Positions 1 to 7,846 are shown, counted from the stretch's first letter. The stretch is DNA of 9,123 bases from Schlesneria sp. (GCA_025353525.1 JANXOO010000515.1:1-9123), one strand, 5' to 3'. Numbers and translations are program-made. Notes: generated from the letters alone by a model not told the origin.

Positions 1-179
1 GCCCTTCGCTCGACGAAAGATGCGTTTCGTTCGCCGAACTCATTTATACGCGGGTCCGCTCCTGTTCCTTGGGCAATCTTTAAAACGGCGTGACCGGATT
101 TCTTATTAATCCTCCGACAAACCGAAACCGGATTTTGATGAGCTATCTAGGGCCGGTCTTCAGATTCGGACCAGGCCGA
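1..179. other. Non-coding left edge of the window
   Basis: No convincing reading frame crosses this stretch. It holds a small inverted repeat at 13-30 (ACGAAA, 6-base loop, TTTCGT), a 9-base direct repeat ACCGGATTT at 93-101 and 127-135, and a stronger hairpin at 151-177 listed separately. It lies just downstream of the minus-strand Ig-repeat gene, so it probably contains that gene's 3' end. Any neighbour further left is outside the window. Confidence 0.5.
151..177 (-). terminator. Possible hairpin terminator after the Ig-repeat gene
   Basis: GGCCGGTC (151-158) pairs with GACC-A-GGCC (169-177), giving an 8-bp GC-rich stem with one bulged A and a 10-base loop. It begins two bases past the stop codon of the minus-strand gene. 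No clean T-run follows on the minus strand, only a loosely A/T-containing stretch, so this may be an mRNA 3'-end stabiliser or a weak terminator rather than a classical intrinsic terminator. Confidence 0.35.
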
Positions 180-1664
180 CTAGCCAACCACAAGTTTGAA
201 GACCTGGGGGGCAGCGGATCCGACACTGTTTCTGGCCGTTACCGTAATGGTGTATTTACCAGCCGGTGTCTTGCCATTACTGGATAATACGCCAGCCTGG
301 GTAAACGTGACTCCCACCGGAAGAGTTCCGGTTTCAGAGAACGTCGGAGCAGGGAAGCCTGTCGCCGTGAATGTAAACGTACTCACTTTTCCTGTCGCAA
401 ATTTCGTTGTAGCAACACTGGTGATCAGCGGCGCCTTGACAATAACCAGCGTAAACGTTTGAGTGGCGGCGGTGCCGAAACCGTTACTTGCGGTGATTGT
501 AAACTTGTAGGTGCCGGGTGGTGTCGCGGCCGTCGTTGTGATCACGCCGGTTTTCGAAAGCGTTACACCGATGGGTACCGTTTCCGTTTCACTGAATGTC
601 GGAACCGGGAAGCCCGTCGCAACGAGCTGGAATTTGCCTGCAGTGCCCGCCACAAAGGTCTTGGTAGCTGCACTGGTGATCGCAGGAGCTTTCTTGACAA
701 TCAAGACAAAGTCTTGACTGGATGCAGCTCCAATACCGTTGCTGACGGTAATCCGGAATGTATAAGTGCCGGCTGGAGTCGCAGCCGTACTCGTCAAGAC
801 CCCTGCCTTCGACAACGTCACTCCTGTTGGCAGAGTACCGGTTTCTGCGAACATCGGAACCGGCGAGCCTGTTGCTTTCACGGTAAACGAGGCCGCAGTT
901 CCCGCTTTAAACGTCGTCGCCGCCGCGCTTGTAATTAATGGCGCTGCGACTTGTTGATTGAATGACCCACTTGATTTGAACAACGACGCGTCTGGACCAT
1001 AAGCGGAGTCACCCTGGAAACTGAAGCTTCCCAGATGGAACGGGTACTTGCCAGTACCACCTGTAAGCGATTTAAGCTCGTTGAATACCGTCGGATCACT
1101 TCCAATCGCTGCAGTAAATGTCATAGAGCCCACGCCGGTTGAGACAGAATTCGGAGTCGTCATAACGGTCAACGAATCGAGACTTCCCGTAGCGACAGGT
1201 TTTCCGGAAAGGAGAATTGTGAGAGTATTATTGTTACCGGCCAATTTCGTAAAAAACTGCTTGGCAACCCCGTCCTGCAGACCATTATCGAACGAAGTCA
1301 ATGTGAGGCCAGTTGGCTGGTTCGGATTTTGCGCCCCGAAAGCAAACGTAAACTTCGACGGAACTCCACCGGCCAAGGCGAGAGATTTCGGAAATCCGCT
1401 GATGGTCGACATCGAGCCACTGCCGCCACGAACTAACGTATATGGGCTATTGCCAGGTTGATTGAACAGGTGCTTCGACAGATCCAGGTTGCTGGCAACG
1501 GCCTGAAACTGAAATGTGGCCGCTGCGGCACTCAACATTGTACGAGAATCGAGAAGTTCCACATCGGCCGTCGCGGCAACAGCACGAGTGGCGTTGAGGC
1601 GGGTCCGCTTCAGTTGCTGATTTGATCGTGCTGTAAACAGTCGTTGAATGATTGATCGAAGCAT
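180..1664 (-). CDS. Exported protein with LEPR-XLL-like N-terminus and three Ig-like repeats
   Basis: 494 residues, probably exported and located at the cell surface or in the envelope. The basic N-terminus (residues 1-27, rich in Arg and Lys) is followed by ELLDSRTMLSA at about 36-46. This is a degenerate version of the LEPR-XLL motif found near the N-terminus of many large exported planctomycete proteins. Residues about 47-235 form a domain I do not recognise; it contains LTGGTGKY (200-207) followed by a Gly/Ser/Phe-rich strand. Three tandem domains at 241-325, 326-410 and 411-494 share the pattern APxITS, then GFPxPTFSETGTLPxGVT, then TPAGTYxxTITxSNGxG. That pattern matches the putative Ig / cadherin-like fold (He_PIG type). 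Such domains usually mediate adhesion or act as spacers; no catalytic motif is visible. The ATG has GAGGAA eight bases upstream (1673-1678). The protein ends within a beta-strand of the last repeat, with no sorting tail. The gene is separated from comEC by 254 bases with its own candidate promoter. The specific role is unknown. Confidence 0.88.
   Translation of the reverse strand: MLRSIIQRLFTARSNQQLKRTRLNATRAVAATADVELLDSRTMLSAAAATFQFQAVASNLDLSKHLFNQPGNSPYTLVRGGSGSMSTISGFPKSLALAGGVPSKFTFAFGAQNPNQPTGLTLTSFDNGLQDGVAKQFFTKLAGNNNTLTILLSGKPVATGSLDSLTVMTTPNSVSTGVGSMTFTAAIGSDPTVFNELKSLTGGTGKYPFHLGSFSFQGDSAYGPDASLFKSSGSFNQQVAAPLITSAAATTFKAGTAASFTVKATGSPVPMFAETGTLPTGVTLSKAGVLTSTAATPAGTYTFRITVSNGIGAASSQDFVLIVKKAPAITSAATKTFVAGTAGKFQLVATGFPVPTFSETETVPIGVTLSKTGVITTTAATPPGTYKFTITASNGFGTAATQTFTLVIVKAPLITSVATTKFATGKVSTFTFTATGFPAPTFSETGTLPVGVTFTQAGVLSSNGKTPAGKYTITVTARNSVGSAAPQVFKLVVG
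183..944 (-). repeat. Three tandem 255-base repeats encoding Ig-like domains
   Basis: On the minus strand the units run 944-690, 689-435 and 434-183, encoding 85, 85 and 84 residues with no linker length variation. Conserved positions include the ITS opening, the FxATGFPxPTFSET core, the GVTxxxxGV turn and the AGTYxFTITASN strand. The copies have diverged at the sequence level, so they are old internal duplications of a domain rather than recent slippage products. Confidence 0.85.
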
Positions 1665-1709
1665 GGCGAGATTTCCTCACGTGGTAAAAGTTGCAGCTTT
1701 GGCAATTTT

Positions 1710-1739
1710 ATTGTATTTTCGTAAGTATTGACTTTGCAA
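1710..1739 (-). promoter_or_regulatory. Candidate sigma70-type promoter of the Ig-repeat gene
   Basis: Reading the minus strand, TTGCAA (1734-1739) lies 18 bases before TACAAT (1710-1715). This is 4 of 6 and 5 of 6 matches to the -35 and -10 consensus. It sits in a locally AT-rich patch about 45 bases upstream of the ATG at 1664. Its position and good -10 make it the best promoter candidate in the window, but planctomycete promoters often depart from the consensus and no experiment is visible here. Confidence 0.45.
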
Positions 1740-1918
1740 CTCAGGCAGTTTGCGACGTAAAAAACGCACGAATCCCTTCCTGTGGAGTTGCCCGGTTTCC
1801 ACATTTGCCTGTTTCAGGCATCCGTTCGCCGGCCCCCCCTGGTTCAATATTCTCGGGCACGCAACTGACCGACGTTCGGATCCTGAAGTGAGCGTGAGTG
1901 GATCAGTGTTGATCGGTG

Positions 1919-4426
1919 TCACTTCTTTTTGAACGGTTCCACCTGCATTTGGCCGTCGGGGCTGATGTGGCACCGGATCGCTCCGTAGTTTGCTGTCGTG
2001 AGGATTCGGGTTTCGGGACCGTACTGCCGGGCAAGCCTGTCCGCCGTCGATTTTTCCGGTGTACTGACGATAACGTATTCAGGCGTTGCCCAGCGTGCGA
2101 GATCCGGTGGATTCGCTTTCAGGCTTCCGTGGTGCGGAGACAGCAAGATGTCGGTATCAAGCGGTGGCGTTTTTAGCAGGCTTACAAGTCCTTCCAGTTC
2201 GAGATCGCCGGTCAGCACGATCCGGCGACCTGCATATTCAATGCCAAGCACGATGCTGTTCGGATTGTCACGTGGCGACCGGAATTCGAGCGGAGGATGC
2301 AACACGTTCAGCGATACCGTCGGGTCCAGAACCAGAGATTGCCCTTCCGAAATCAGCCGCACACGAGCACCCGACTTCGCCGTTTGTTCGATCGCTTCAG
2401 ATACGGGAAGCTGCGTCCAGTCGAGAAAACTGCGATGCACGAACAATCCACCAGGCGCAACGATGCGATTCAATTCAGGCAATGCATTGCAATGATCGCC
2501 GTCCGCATGCGAGATCACCACCGCATCCAGTCGCGATCGGCCCGTCGTCCATAACGTTTGCGAAATCGTAGTCGCAACCGATCCGCCGCCAACCATTCCT
2601 CCTGCGTCGTATAAAGCCGTCCGCCCGTTCGGACATTCGATCAAGACACTCAGGCCATGGCCGACCGAGATGAACGTACAAGTGACTCCTCGCTGCGGCT
2701 CCCGAACCAGTTCCCACGTCAAACCGATCACCATCCACGCCAGCCCGACTCGAACAGAGATTGCAGGCCCGCGGCGACCGAAGCGAGAAACCGACATCGG
2801 CAACAGAGTCACGAAGTAAAACATGATCGTCCACCACATCGGCGGAGAAGGAACATAGACGTGACCGAGATCGAGACTGGCACCCGAACGAACTGTCCAG
2901 AGAAACCCGCGCAAAAGCAGATCGAACATTCCGCCGACCCAGACAAATGGACTTGACCAGATCAGACCGAGCAACAGAAATGTGTAGCCGATCCAGAACA
3001 TCATCGTAACCGGAACTGCGAGTAACACAGTCAGTAGCGAACCGATCGGTGAGACGAGATGAAATTCGCTCGCGACGAGCGGGGATGTCAGCATCCAGAC
3101 CGCCGCGCCGACGACCGTCGCTTCGATCGCGGAGTTCATAATCCGGCGCACGATTCGTGGAATAACAGTCGGTTGAAGCGGTGCATCGTCGTCATTTGGC
3201 GAGAATTGCTCTCGCACCAGCCGCATCCAGTTCGTCGCATGGATGATGGCAACGACGGCCAGAAACGAGAGCTGCGCTCCGGTATTGAACAGGTCGCTCG
3301 GGTTCCACGCGAGAACCGACAATCCCGCCAATGCCAGCGAATTGCCAACCGATCCGCTGCGTCCGTGCAACAGTCCGAATGCGATAATTACGGCCACAAC
3401 TGTCGCTCGCACAATCGGCGGATTCGCATCCGTCACGACCGCATACATGGGAAGGGCAATCAATACGATCCAGGTCGAGGTTTGGGCCGAGCGGCCCAGC
3501 CATCGACTGAGTGTCCACAGCCAACTCCACAAAAGTCCGACGTTCATCCCCGAGATGGCAAGGACATGTAACATCCCGCTCTCACGAAACGCCCGACGGG
3601 TCTCGTCATCGATTTGAACGCGGCTTCCAAGAAGCATTGCCTGTGCGACCGGTGCCGTATCAGATCCAAGATGTTCCGCAATCAGGTGCTCGGCCCTCGC
3701 GCGCAGGCTGCTGCGGACAACCAGAAGCCAATCTTGCAGAGCGCGTTCGTGACGCACGACTTCAATACATTCTACGAAGTCAGCACGAACGATGGCGAAG
3801 ACACCCTGAGCTCTCAGAAACGACCGCTGGTCGAACGCACCGGGATTCGCAGGTTCGGACGGAAGGGACAGTTCTCCGATCACACTGATCAGATCGCCGA
3901 CCAGGACGGTGGAAACAGCCCCGTCTACAGTGACGCGAGCGATCCCCGAGACATTCGATGACCCTGATGCACCGTTTTCCAGCGACCGACATTCGACGAT
4001 CAGGATCGTGCGTTCGGGGCTTTGCCATGCCGCACGAGACCCCTCGGGTTGTTTTACGATCCACGGTGATTGAACAACCTTTCCGACAAGCCGTGCCAAC
4101 TTCGGTTCGCTCGTTGCCGAATTGGCGATGTGATCCGCCGCGCGACAATTCCATCGCCAGTGGTGCCAGGCGCCCGTCAATCCGAAACCGCCCAGCAACA
4201 CAAGAACAACGGCCAGCGAGTCCAGGCGATTTGAGGACGCGGCGACCCATCCGGACACCGCACCAAAAGCCAACAATAGCCAAAGATCGAGCGGGATCGG
4301 AAAAAACCGGTCGACGAAGATCCCCAGAGACGCAACTCCTGCGACGATGATGGCCGGGCTACGTCGAGGATGTTCCGAACGAGCAGAATCAGATCGGGCT
4401 GCAGCCCTTTCGAAGGCAGTCGACAT
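1919..4426 (-). CDS. comEC: ComEC/Rec2 family DNA-uptake channel protein
   Basis: 835 residues, close to the usual ComEC length of about 700-800. ComEC is the inner-membrane channel that moves single-stranded DNA into the cytoplasm during natural transformation. N-terminal membrane segments (about 25-85) are followed by a soluble OB-like region (about 110-220). The multi-spanning Competence domain comes next (about 260-570); its signature LHVLAISGMNVG is at 286-297. A C-terminal metallo-beta-lactamase-like domain starts near 585. Visible metal-site residues there are HADGDH (640-645), Asp741 in LTGDLE and HHGS (765-768), so the hydrolase site looks intact. The usual opening DVGQGD reads SVGHGL (587-592). 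The ATG has GAAGGG six bases upstream, touching the stop codon of the preceding phosphoesterase gene, and the gap is only 13 bases. This indicates co-transcription and possibly translational coupling. No other competence gene is in the window. Family assignment is firm; actual transformability of the host is not shown. Confidence 0.95.
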   Translation of the reverse strand: MSTAFERAAARSDSARSEHPRRSPAIIVAGVASLGIFVDRFFPIPLDLWLLLAFGAVSGWVAASSNRLDSLAVVLVLLGGFGLTGAWHHWRWNCRAADHIANSATSEPKLARLVGKVVQSPWIVKQPEGSRAAWQSPERTILIVECRSLENGASGSSNVSGIARVTVDGAVSTVLVGDLISVIGELSLPSEPANPGAFDQRSFLRAQGVFAIVRADFVECIEVVRHERALQDWLLVVRSSLRARAEHLIAEHLGSDTAPVAQAMLLGSRVQIDDETRRAFRESGMLHVLAISGMNVGLLWSWLWTLSRWLGRSAQTSTWIVLIALPMYAVVTDANPPIVRATVVAVIIAFGLLHGRSGSVGNSLALAGLSVLAWNPSDLFNTGAQLSFLAVVAIIHATNWMRLVREQFSPNDDDAPLQPTVIPRIVRRIMNSAIEATVVGAAVWMLTSPLVASEFHLVSPIGSLLTVLLAVPVTMMFWIGYTFLLLGLIWSSPFVWVGGMFDLLLRGFLWTVRSGASLDLGHVYVPSPPMWWTIMFYFVTLLPMSVSRFGRRGPAISVRVGLAWMVIGLTWELVREPQRGVTCTFISVGHGLSVLIECPNGRTALYDAGGMVGGGSVATTISQTLWTTGRSRLDAVVISHADGDHCNALPELNRIVAPGGLFVHRSFLDWTQLPVSEAIEQTAKSGARVRLISEGQSLVLDPTVSLNVLHPPLEFRSPRDNPNSIVLGIEYAGRRIVLTGDLELEGLVSLLKTPPLDTDILLSPHHGSLKANPPDLARWATPEYVIVSTPEKSTADRLARQYGPETRILTTANYGAIRCHISPDGQMQVEPFKKK

Positions 4427-4432
4427 CGAATG

Positions 4433-4440
4433 CCCTTCTT
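4433..4440 (-). promoter_or_regulatory. Shine-Dalgarno of comEC touching the upstream stop codon
   Basis: The minus strand reads TGA-AGAAGGG-CATTCG-ATG: the stop codon (4440-4442) of the phosphoesterase gene shares its final A with the purine-rich ribosome binding site. The spacing to the comEC ATG is six bases. This fixes the comEC start and favours coupling of the two genes. Confidence 0.7.
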
Positions 4441-5789
4441 CAGCGAAGTCGGGTCGGGGTTTCCGGGACTTGTTCGATCAGTTCGTTCGGTTGACCCGCT
4501 CGCTTTTTTAGCGTGAAGCCATCATACGCCTGCCCCGTGGCGGTCAATGCCCGGTAGCGAAGTTCGTCTCCGTCGACGGTCGCGATCTGAAAGAGTTGAG
4601 TCTCTTCGGCAATCCGCTGAAATTCCGGACGAGGCGGCCTGCCGACATCGTACATTTTGGGACCGCTGACCGAAACGACGTAGACTGTGCCTGATTCACC
4701 TTTGGCGGCGACTCCGCTGGTACTGTTGGTCAGTCCGGTTCGGGCATAGGTGTGGTCGTGCCCCTGCAAGACCAGGTCGACTTTAAACTTGTCAAAAACA
4801 GGCTGCCACGTCTCGCGGATCAATTTGTTGTCGCGACTTTTGGCAGACGAATAAATCGGGTGATGGAAAGTAATCACCGTCCAGCGAATCGATTCGCCGC
4901 GTGATGCGAGTGTCTGTTCGATCCAACCAACCTGCTCGACAATTTTCTCGTTGGAATTCAGCGAGATAATTCGGGTCCCCTGATAATCGACGAAGTAAGT
5001 CGTCTCGATCAGATCAGCGGGTCCGTTTTCGGGGAGAGCGAATTGGGGCTTCCAATGTCCCGACAGTCTGAGTGCATTGGCGACGCCGGTCGAGGAATAC
5101 TCGTGATTGCCGGGCGTGACGATGCTGGGAGTCATCGCGTTCAGCCAGCCTCCCGCCTGGTGCCATTCGCCCCATTCTGCGTCGCTGTCGGGATGGTTGA
5201 CAAGGTCTCCGGCATGCAGCAAGAACCTGGCTTTCGGGGCGTCGGTAAACGCTTCGCGAACGACGCGCGACCAAAGCGATTTGATGTCGTTCTGGGCATC
5301 ACCAAAGTAAACGAACGTGAACGCATCGGGTCGGTCGCTGGCTGTCGTGAAGTGAAACCATTCGGACCAGTTCGCGCCATCACCGACTCGATAGGCGTAC
5401 TTCGTATTCGGAGACAGCGCAGAGAATTCGACAGTATGATAATTCGCTTCGGACAGGTCGGATTGCAGGCGATTCGTCCTGGCAACCAACTGCCGCGCCG
5501 ACTTTGCAAAACCCGCATTGTCCGTTGCAACCGCGATTTCGGCCAAACCCCGGGCGACGGATGTTGCAGTGCGCCATGTGACCGCCTGCGTTCGCGCGGG
5601 ATCACCGGTCCATGTCAGAATAATCCGGTCGGGATTCCCCGTCGGCCGAAAGGCGTCCTTGTCGACAACTTTGACAGGCGGACTCTCGCCAGGAACAGGA
5701 GCGACATCGACCGCGTGCGATGACGAATTGCAAGCGATGGAGGAACAGATCAACAGGCTGCCAGCCCACCCGACAAAAGTTCGAGTCAT
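4440..5789 (-). CDS. Purple-acid-phosphatase-like metallophosphoesterase, probable lipoprotein
   Basis: 449 residues. The N-terminus MTRTFVGWAGSLLICSSIAC is a signal peptide with a weak lipobox (SIAC, Cys20), so membrane anchoring outside the cytoplasm is likely. Residues about 50-155 form a fibronectin-III-like domain of the kind that precedes purple acid phosphatase catalytic domains (AVTWRT, then SPNTKYAYRVGD). The catalytic metallophosphatase domain follows. Its dimetal-site motifs are FGDAQ (Asp164), HAGD (Asp195), GNHEY (Asn228, His229), FHHP (His309, His310) and GHDHTY (His344, His346). All five motif blocks are present, so a phosphomonoesterase or phosphodiesterase is expected; the substrate cannot be read from sequence. 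The second block reads GDLVNH instead of the GDxxY of true purple enzymes, so the Tyr ligand that gives the purple colour appears absent. It lies 53 bases after the M28 peptidase gene and 13 bases before comEC, as the middle gene of a probable operon. Confidence 0.9.
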   Translation of the reverse strand: MTRTFVGWAGSLLICSSIACNSSSHAVDVAPVPGESPPVKVVDKDAFRPTGNPDRIILTWTGDPARTQAVTWRTATSVARGLAEIAVATDNAGFAKSARQLVARTNRLQSDLSEANYHTVEFSALSPNTKYAYRVGDGANWSEWFHFTTASDRPDAFTFVYFGDAQNDIKSLWSRVVREAFTDAPKARFLLHAGDLVNHPDSDAEWGEWHQAGGWLNAMTPSIVTPGNHEYSSTGVANALRLSGHWKPQFALPENGPADLIETTYFVDYQGTRIISLNSNEKIVEQVGWIEQTLASRGESIRWTVITFHHPIYSSAKSRDNKLIRETWQPVFDKFKVDLVLQGHDHTYARTGLTNSTSGVAAKGESGTVYVVSVSGPKMYDVGRPPRPEFQRIAEETQLFQIATVDGDELRYRALTATGQAYDGFTLKKRAGQPNELIEQVPETPTRLR

Positions 5790-5822
5790 GTCGCGATTCT
5801 CGTTTCCGAAGGTCGTTTGAGT

Positions 5823-5848
5823 GACTATAGTCGATTGGGTGACTATGG
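5823..5848. other. Small hairpin across the peptidase stop codon
   Basis: CTATAGTC (5825-5832) can pair with GACTATGG (5841-5848) across an 8-base loop, with one G-T pair. It overlaps the TAG stop (5843-5845) of the peptidase gene. The same stretch holds a perfect 10-base palindrome GACTATAGTC (5823-5832) and a direct repeat GTGACTAT at 5821-5828 and 5839-5846. It may affect read-through or RNA stability between the two genes, but there is no T-run and it may be chance. Confidence 0.3.
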
Positions 5849-7420
5849 CAGTCGACTCATCTTAACCGCTTGGGTATTTCCGTCCATCAACTCGACAACA
5901 ACGTCGCGAATGCGTCCTTGTCGTTCAACTCGAAACCGGAACGGACCGGGTTCGTCAAGCACCCGCAATCGCATCTCTTCGGACGATGTGATGGGACGGC
6001 CTCCCATTTCCAGAATCACGTCTCCCGCTGCGAGCCCCGCGCGGTCGGCGGGTGATTCGGAAATGACGTGAGTGATGACGGCACAATCGGGGAGCGTGGC
6101 GTCGTCGATCCAGCCAGCACCCAATCGGACGGGCAAACCCCATAAATCGACAGTGAGATCAATCGGACCGTCGATACCTGGTCGTTCGACCTGGATTTCG
6201 ACGGGATTACGGACGATTTGGATCACTGTTTTCAAATCGTTGAAAGAACCGTTCTGCCAGGGTCCGAATCGGACGACGCGGTCCCCCGGTCGAAGCCCGG
6301 CTTTCGCCGCAGGAGAACCCGCAGCGATTCGCGAGACGGACGCGATATCGCGCTTTGACACCTCGAATTCCCATGTGACGCCGAGTCGCGACGGTGGGAA
6401 GACTGGCTTTTGAGCGTTCAACCAGGTGGGAACCCCTTCCAGTGTCGCCTCGCGCCGGTAATTCGGAAGTTTGGGACGATTCGCCATATCGAGGATGATT
6501 CGATAACAATACCCTGTCATCGTCTTCAGGCCGTCCCAATTGAGTTTGTCGACATCGTCGCTCGGACGGTGGTAATCGTTGTGTTTGTCGGTGTCCAGAT
6601 GGATCGCCGGAATTCCGGCCGCATAAAACGGATAGTGATCGCTGTCGGCAATGACGCGCGGCTGAAATGCCAGCAACAGTTCGTTAGTCACATTGTGAGA
6701 TGCAAGCATCGAGCGAAGACCAGGCGCCGAACGCCAGCCGACGGTGATGACTCGCCCTTCCCTTAACCGACCCACCATATCAATATTGAGATTAAATCGC
6801 ACGTTTTGAAGGGGCACGGTAGGGTTGGCCACCCAATGCTTTGATCCCAGCAGACCGACTTCCTCTGCATCCCAGAACGCAAACAGAATCGATCGCGAGG
6901 GAGAGGTCTCCAGTGCCGAAAATGCTTCGATCAATTCGAGCAACGCGGCGGTGCCGCTCGCATTGTCGTCGGCACCATTGTGGACCTGGCCGATCGGACC
7001 CTGGCTGTTCGACAGTTTGCCGTAACCGACGTGATCGTAATGGGCTCCGACAACGATCACCTCATGTTTCAGTTTCTCGTCGGCACCGGGCAACAAAACC
7101 AGAAGATTCTGATACTCGCTGCCAAACTCTTGCGTTTTTTCGCGAGGTACGGGATGAGTTTGACGCATTGACTGAAGTACTGATCGCAAATAGGCGGCAG
7201 CCGCTTTCCCGCCTCGAGCCCCCGCCTCGCGGCCTTCCAGTCCGTCCGCTGCCAGTGTCGACACATGTTTTTTGAGATCGATGTCGTCGATCTTCGAAAG
7301 TCCGACACCAACGGCGATCGAATCGGCGGCAGCCACATACGCTGCCGGAAATACGAGCACTGTGAAAAAGAAAATGGCAAAACGAAGAATCTGAATCGAC
7401 ACTTCTTTTCCGGATCGCAC
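5843..7420 (-). CDS. Secreted M28-family zinc aminopeptidase with two PDZ domains
   Basis: 525 residues from a GTG start at 7420. The start was chosen because GAAGGA lies nine bases upstream (7430-7435) and the protein then opens with a clean signal peptide: MRSGKEVSIQILR, a hydrophobic core, and cleavage near AYVAA. The frame stays open to 7507, with a TTG there and ATGs at 7480 and 7471 that lack a good ribosome site. The peptidase domain (about 45-315) carries the M28 co-catalytic zinc motifs: GAHYDH (His127, Asp129), NGADDN (Asp151), DAEE (Glu186 catalytic, Glu187), NIDMVG (Asp214) and YHRPSD (His284). It should release N-terminal amino acids from peptides outside the cytoplasm. Two PDZ domains follow (about 345-426 and 429-516; AGSPAAKAGLRPGD and SESPADRAGLAAGD), probably for substrate or partner binding. 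It is the first gene of the likely operon with the phosphoesterase and comEC. Substrate preference is unknown. Confidence 0.92.
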   Translation of the reverse strand: MRSGKEVSIQILRFAIFFFTVLVFPAAYVAAADSIAVGVGLSKIDDIDLKKHVSTLAADGLEGREAGARGGKAAAAYLRSVLQSMRQTHPVPREKTQEFGSEYQNLLVLLPGADEKLKHEVIVVGAHYDHVGYGKLSNSQGPIGQVHNGADDNASGTAALLELIEAFSALETSPSRSILFAFWDAEEVGLLGSKHWVANPTVPLQNVRFNLNIDMVGRLREGRVITVGWRSAPGLRSMLASHNVTNELLLAFQPRVIADSDHYPFYAAGIPAIHLDTDKHNDYHRPSDDVDKLNWDGLKTMTGYCYRIILDMANRPKLPNYRREATLEGVPTWLNAQKPVFPPSRLGVTWEFEVSKRDIASVSRIAAGSPAAKAGLRPGDRVVRFGPWQNGSFNDLKTVIQIVRNPVEIQVERPGIDGPIDLTVDLWGLPVRLGAGWIDDATLPDCAVITHVISESPADRAGLAAGDVILEMGGRPITSSEEMRLRVLDEPGPFRFRVERQGRIRDVVVELMDGNTQAVKMSRLP

Positions 7421-7429
7421 GTTAACAAG

Positions 7430-7435
7430 TCCTTC
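7430..7435 (-). promoter_or_regulatory. Shine-Dalgarno that decides the GTG start of the peptidase
   Basis: GAAGGA on the minus strand, nine bases before GTG at 7418-7420. The in-frame alternatives further upstream (ATG at 7480 and 7471, TTG at 7507) have no comparable site, and using them would put about 17 to 29 extra residues ahead of the signal peptide. Confidence 0.55.
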
Positions 7436-7513
7436 ACAATCAATACGAGACGACAGCGCAAAACAATTCATCTCGTGCATAATCGGTTCACAATCTACCT
7501 GACGCAATTGTTA

Positions 7514-7525
7514 TTTTCCGGAAAA
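7514..7525. promoter_or_regulatory. 12-base perfect palindrome, possible operator
   Basis: TTTTCCGGAAAA is a perfect inverted repeat located just upstream of the candidate promoter of the minus-strand operon. A dimeric regulator could bind such a site. No regulator gene is in the window and a palindrome of this size can occur by chance. Confidence 0.25.
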
Positions 7526-7840
7526 CAGATGTTTTGATGGACAATGTCCGCCGCATTCCTTTCGTGTGCATGGTCTGTGCCAACGGTCCATGTCGAATAC
7601 GACGGACTGGCACTTTCTGCCGGAGTTGATGTTGACGTAATTTGGCTTTTCTGGAAAAACCTGCCGGAGTGCGGTTTTCGCACATGCGATCCCTGGTGGT
7701 TTTCCGGTGAGGTTGTTCTGCTCGCGGCGCAGAACATGGCCTGCATCGGATGGATGTTTCTGCGATGGAAGCGGGAACGCCAAAAAATTGACAACTTCCT
7801 GAATGAGCGAGTTTTTGGCATTTGCTTCATTCCTGGCCGC

Positions 7841-7846
7841 GAGAGG
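7841..7846 (+). promoter_or_regulatory. Shine-Dalgarno supporting a GTG start for the beta-barrel gene
   Basis: GAGAGG lies nine bases before GTG at 7856-7858. This is the best ribosome binding site among the in-frame candidates. ATG at 7544, 7736 and 7754 have poor or badly spaced purine runs. Confidence 0.45.

Noticed and set aside
459..938. Plus-strand open frame of 159 codons inside the Ig-repeat gene
   Set aside because: It is antisense to the well-supported repeat gene, and its Arg/Cys-rich composition is what a complementary reading of those repeats would give.
183..944. Regular repeats considered as a CRISPR array
   Set aside because: The 255-base units are in-frame, protein-coding and diverged, with no short identical repeats and unique spacers.
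1901..1914. Small hairpin GATCA-GTGT-TGATC just downstream of comEC
   Set aside because: Only a 5-bp stem with no T-run on the minus strand; too weak to call a terminator.
3059..3617. Long plus-strand open frames inside comEC
   Set aside because: They lie antisense to the Competence domain, whose signature motifs are clear. Arg-rich composition is typical of complement-strand shadows.
5043..5723. Plus-strand open frame of 226 codons inside the phosphoesterase gene
   Set aside because: Antisense to a gene with five intact metal-site motif blocks; no motif or signal is seen in the antisense reading.
7788..7793. Perfect TTGACA -35 hexamer upstream of the beta-barrel gene
   Set aside because: No acceptable -10 hexamer lies 16-18 bases downstream; the sequence there is GAGTTTTTGG. 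Not annotated as a promoter.
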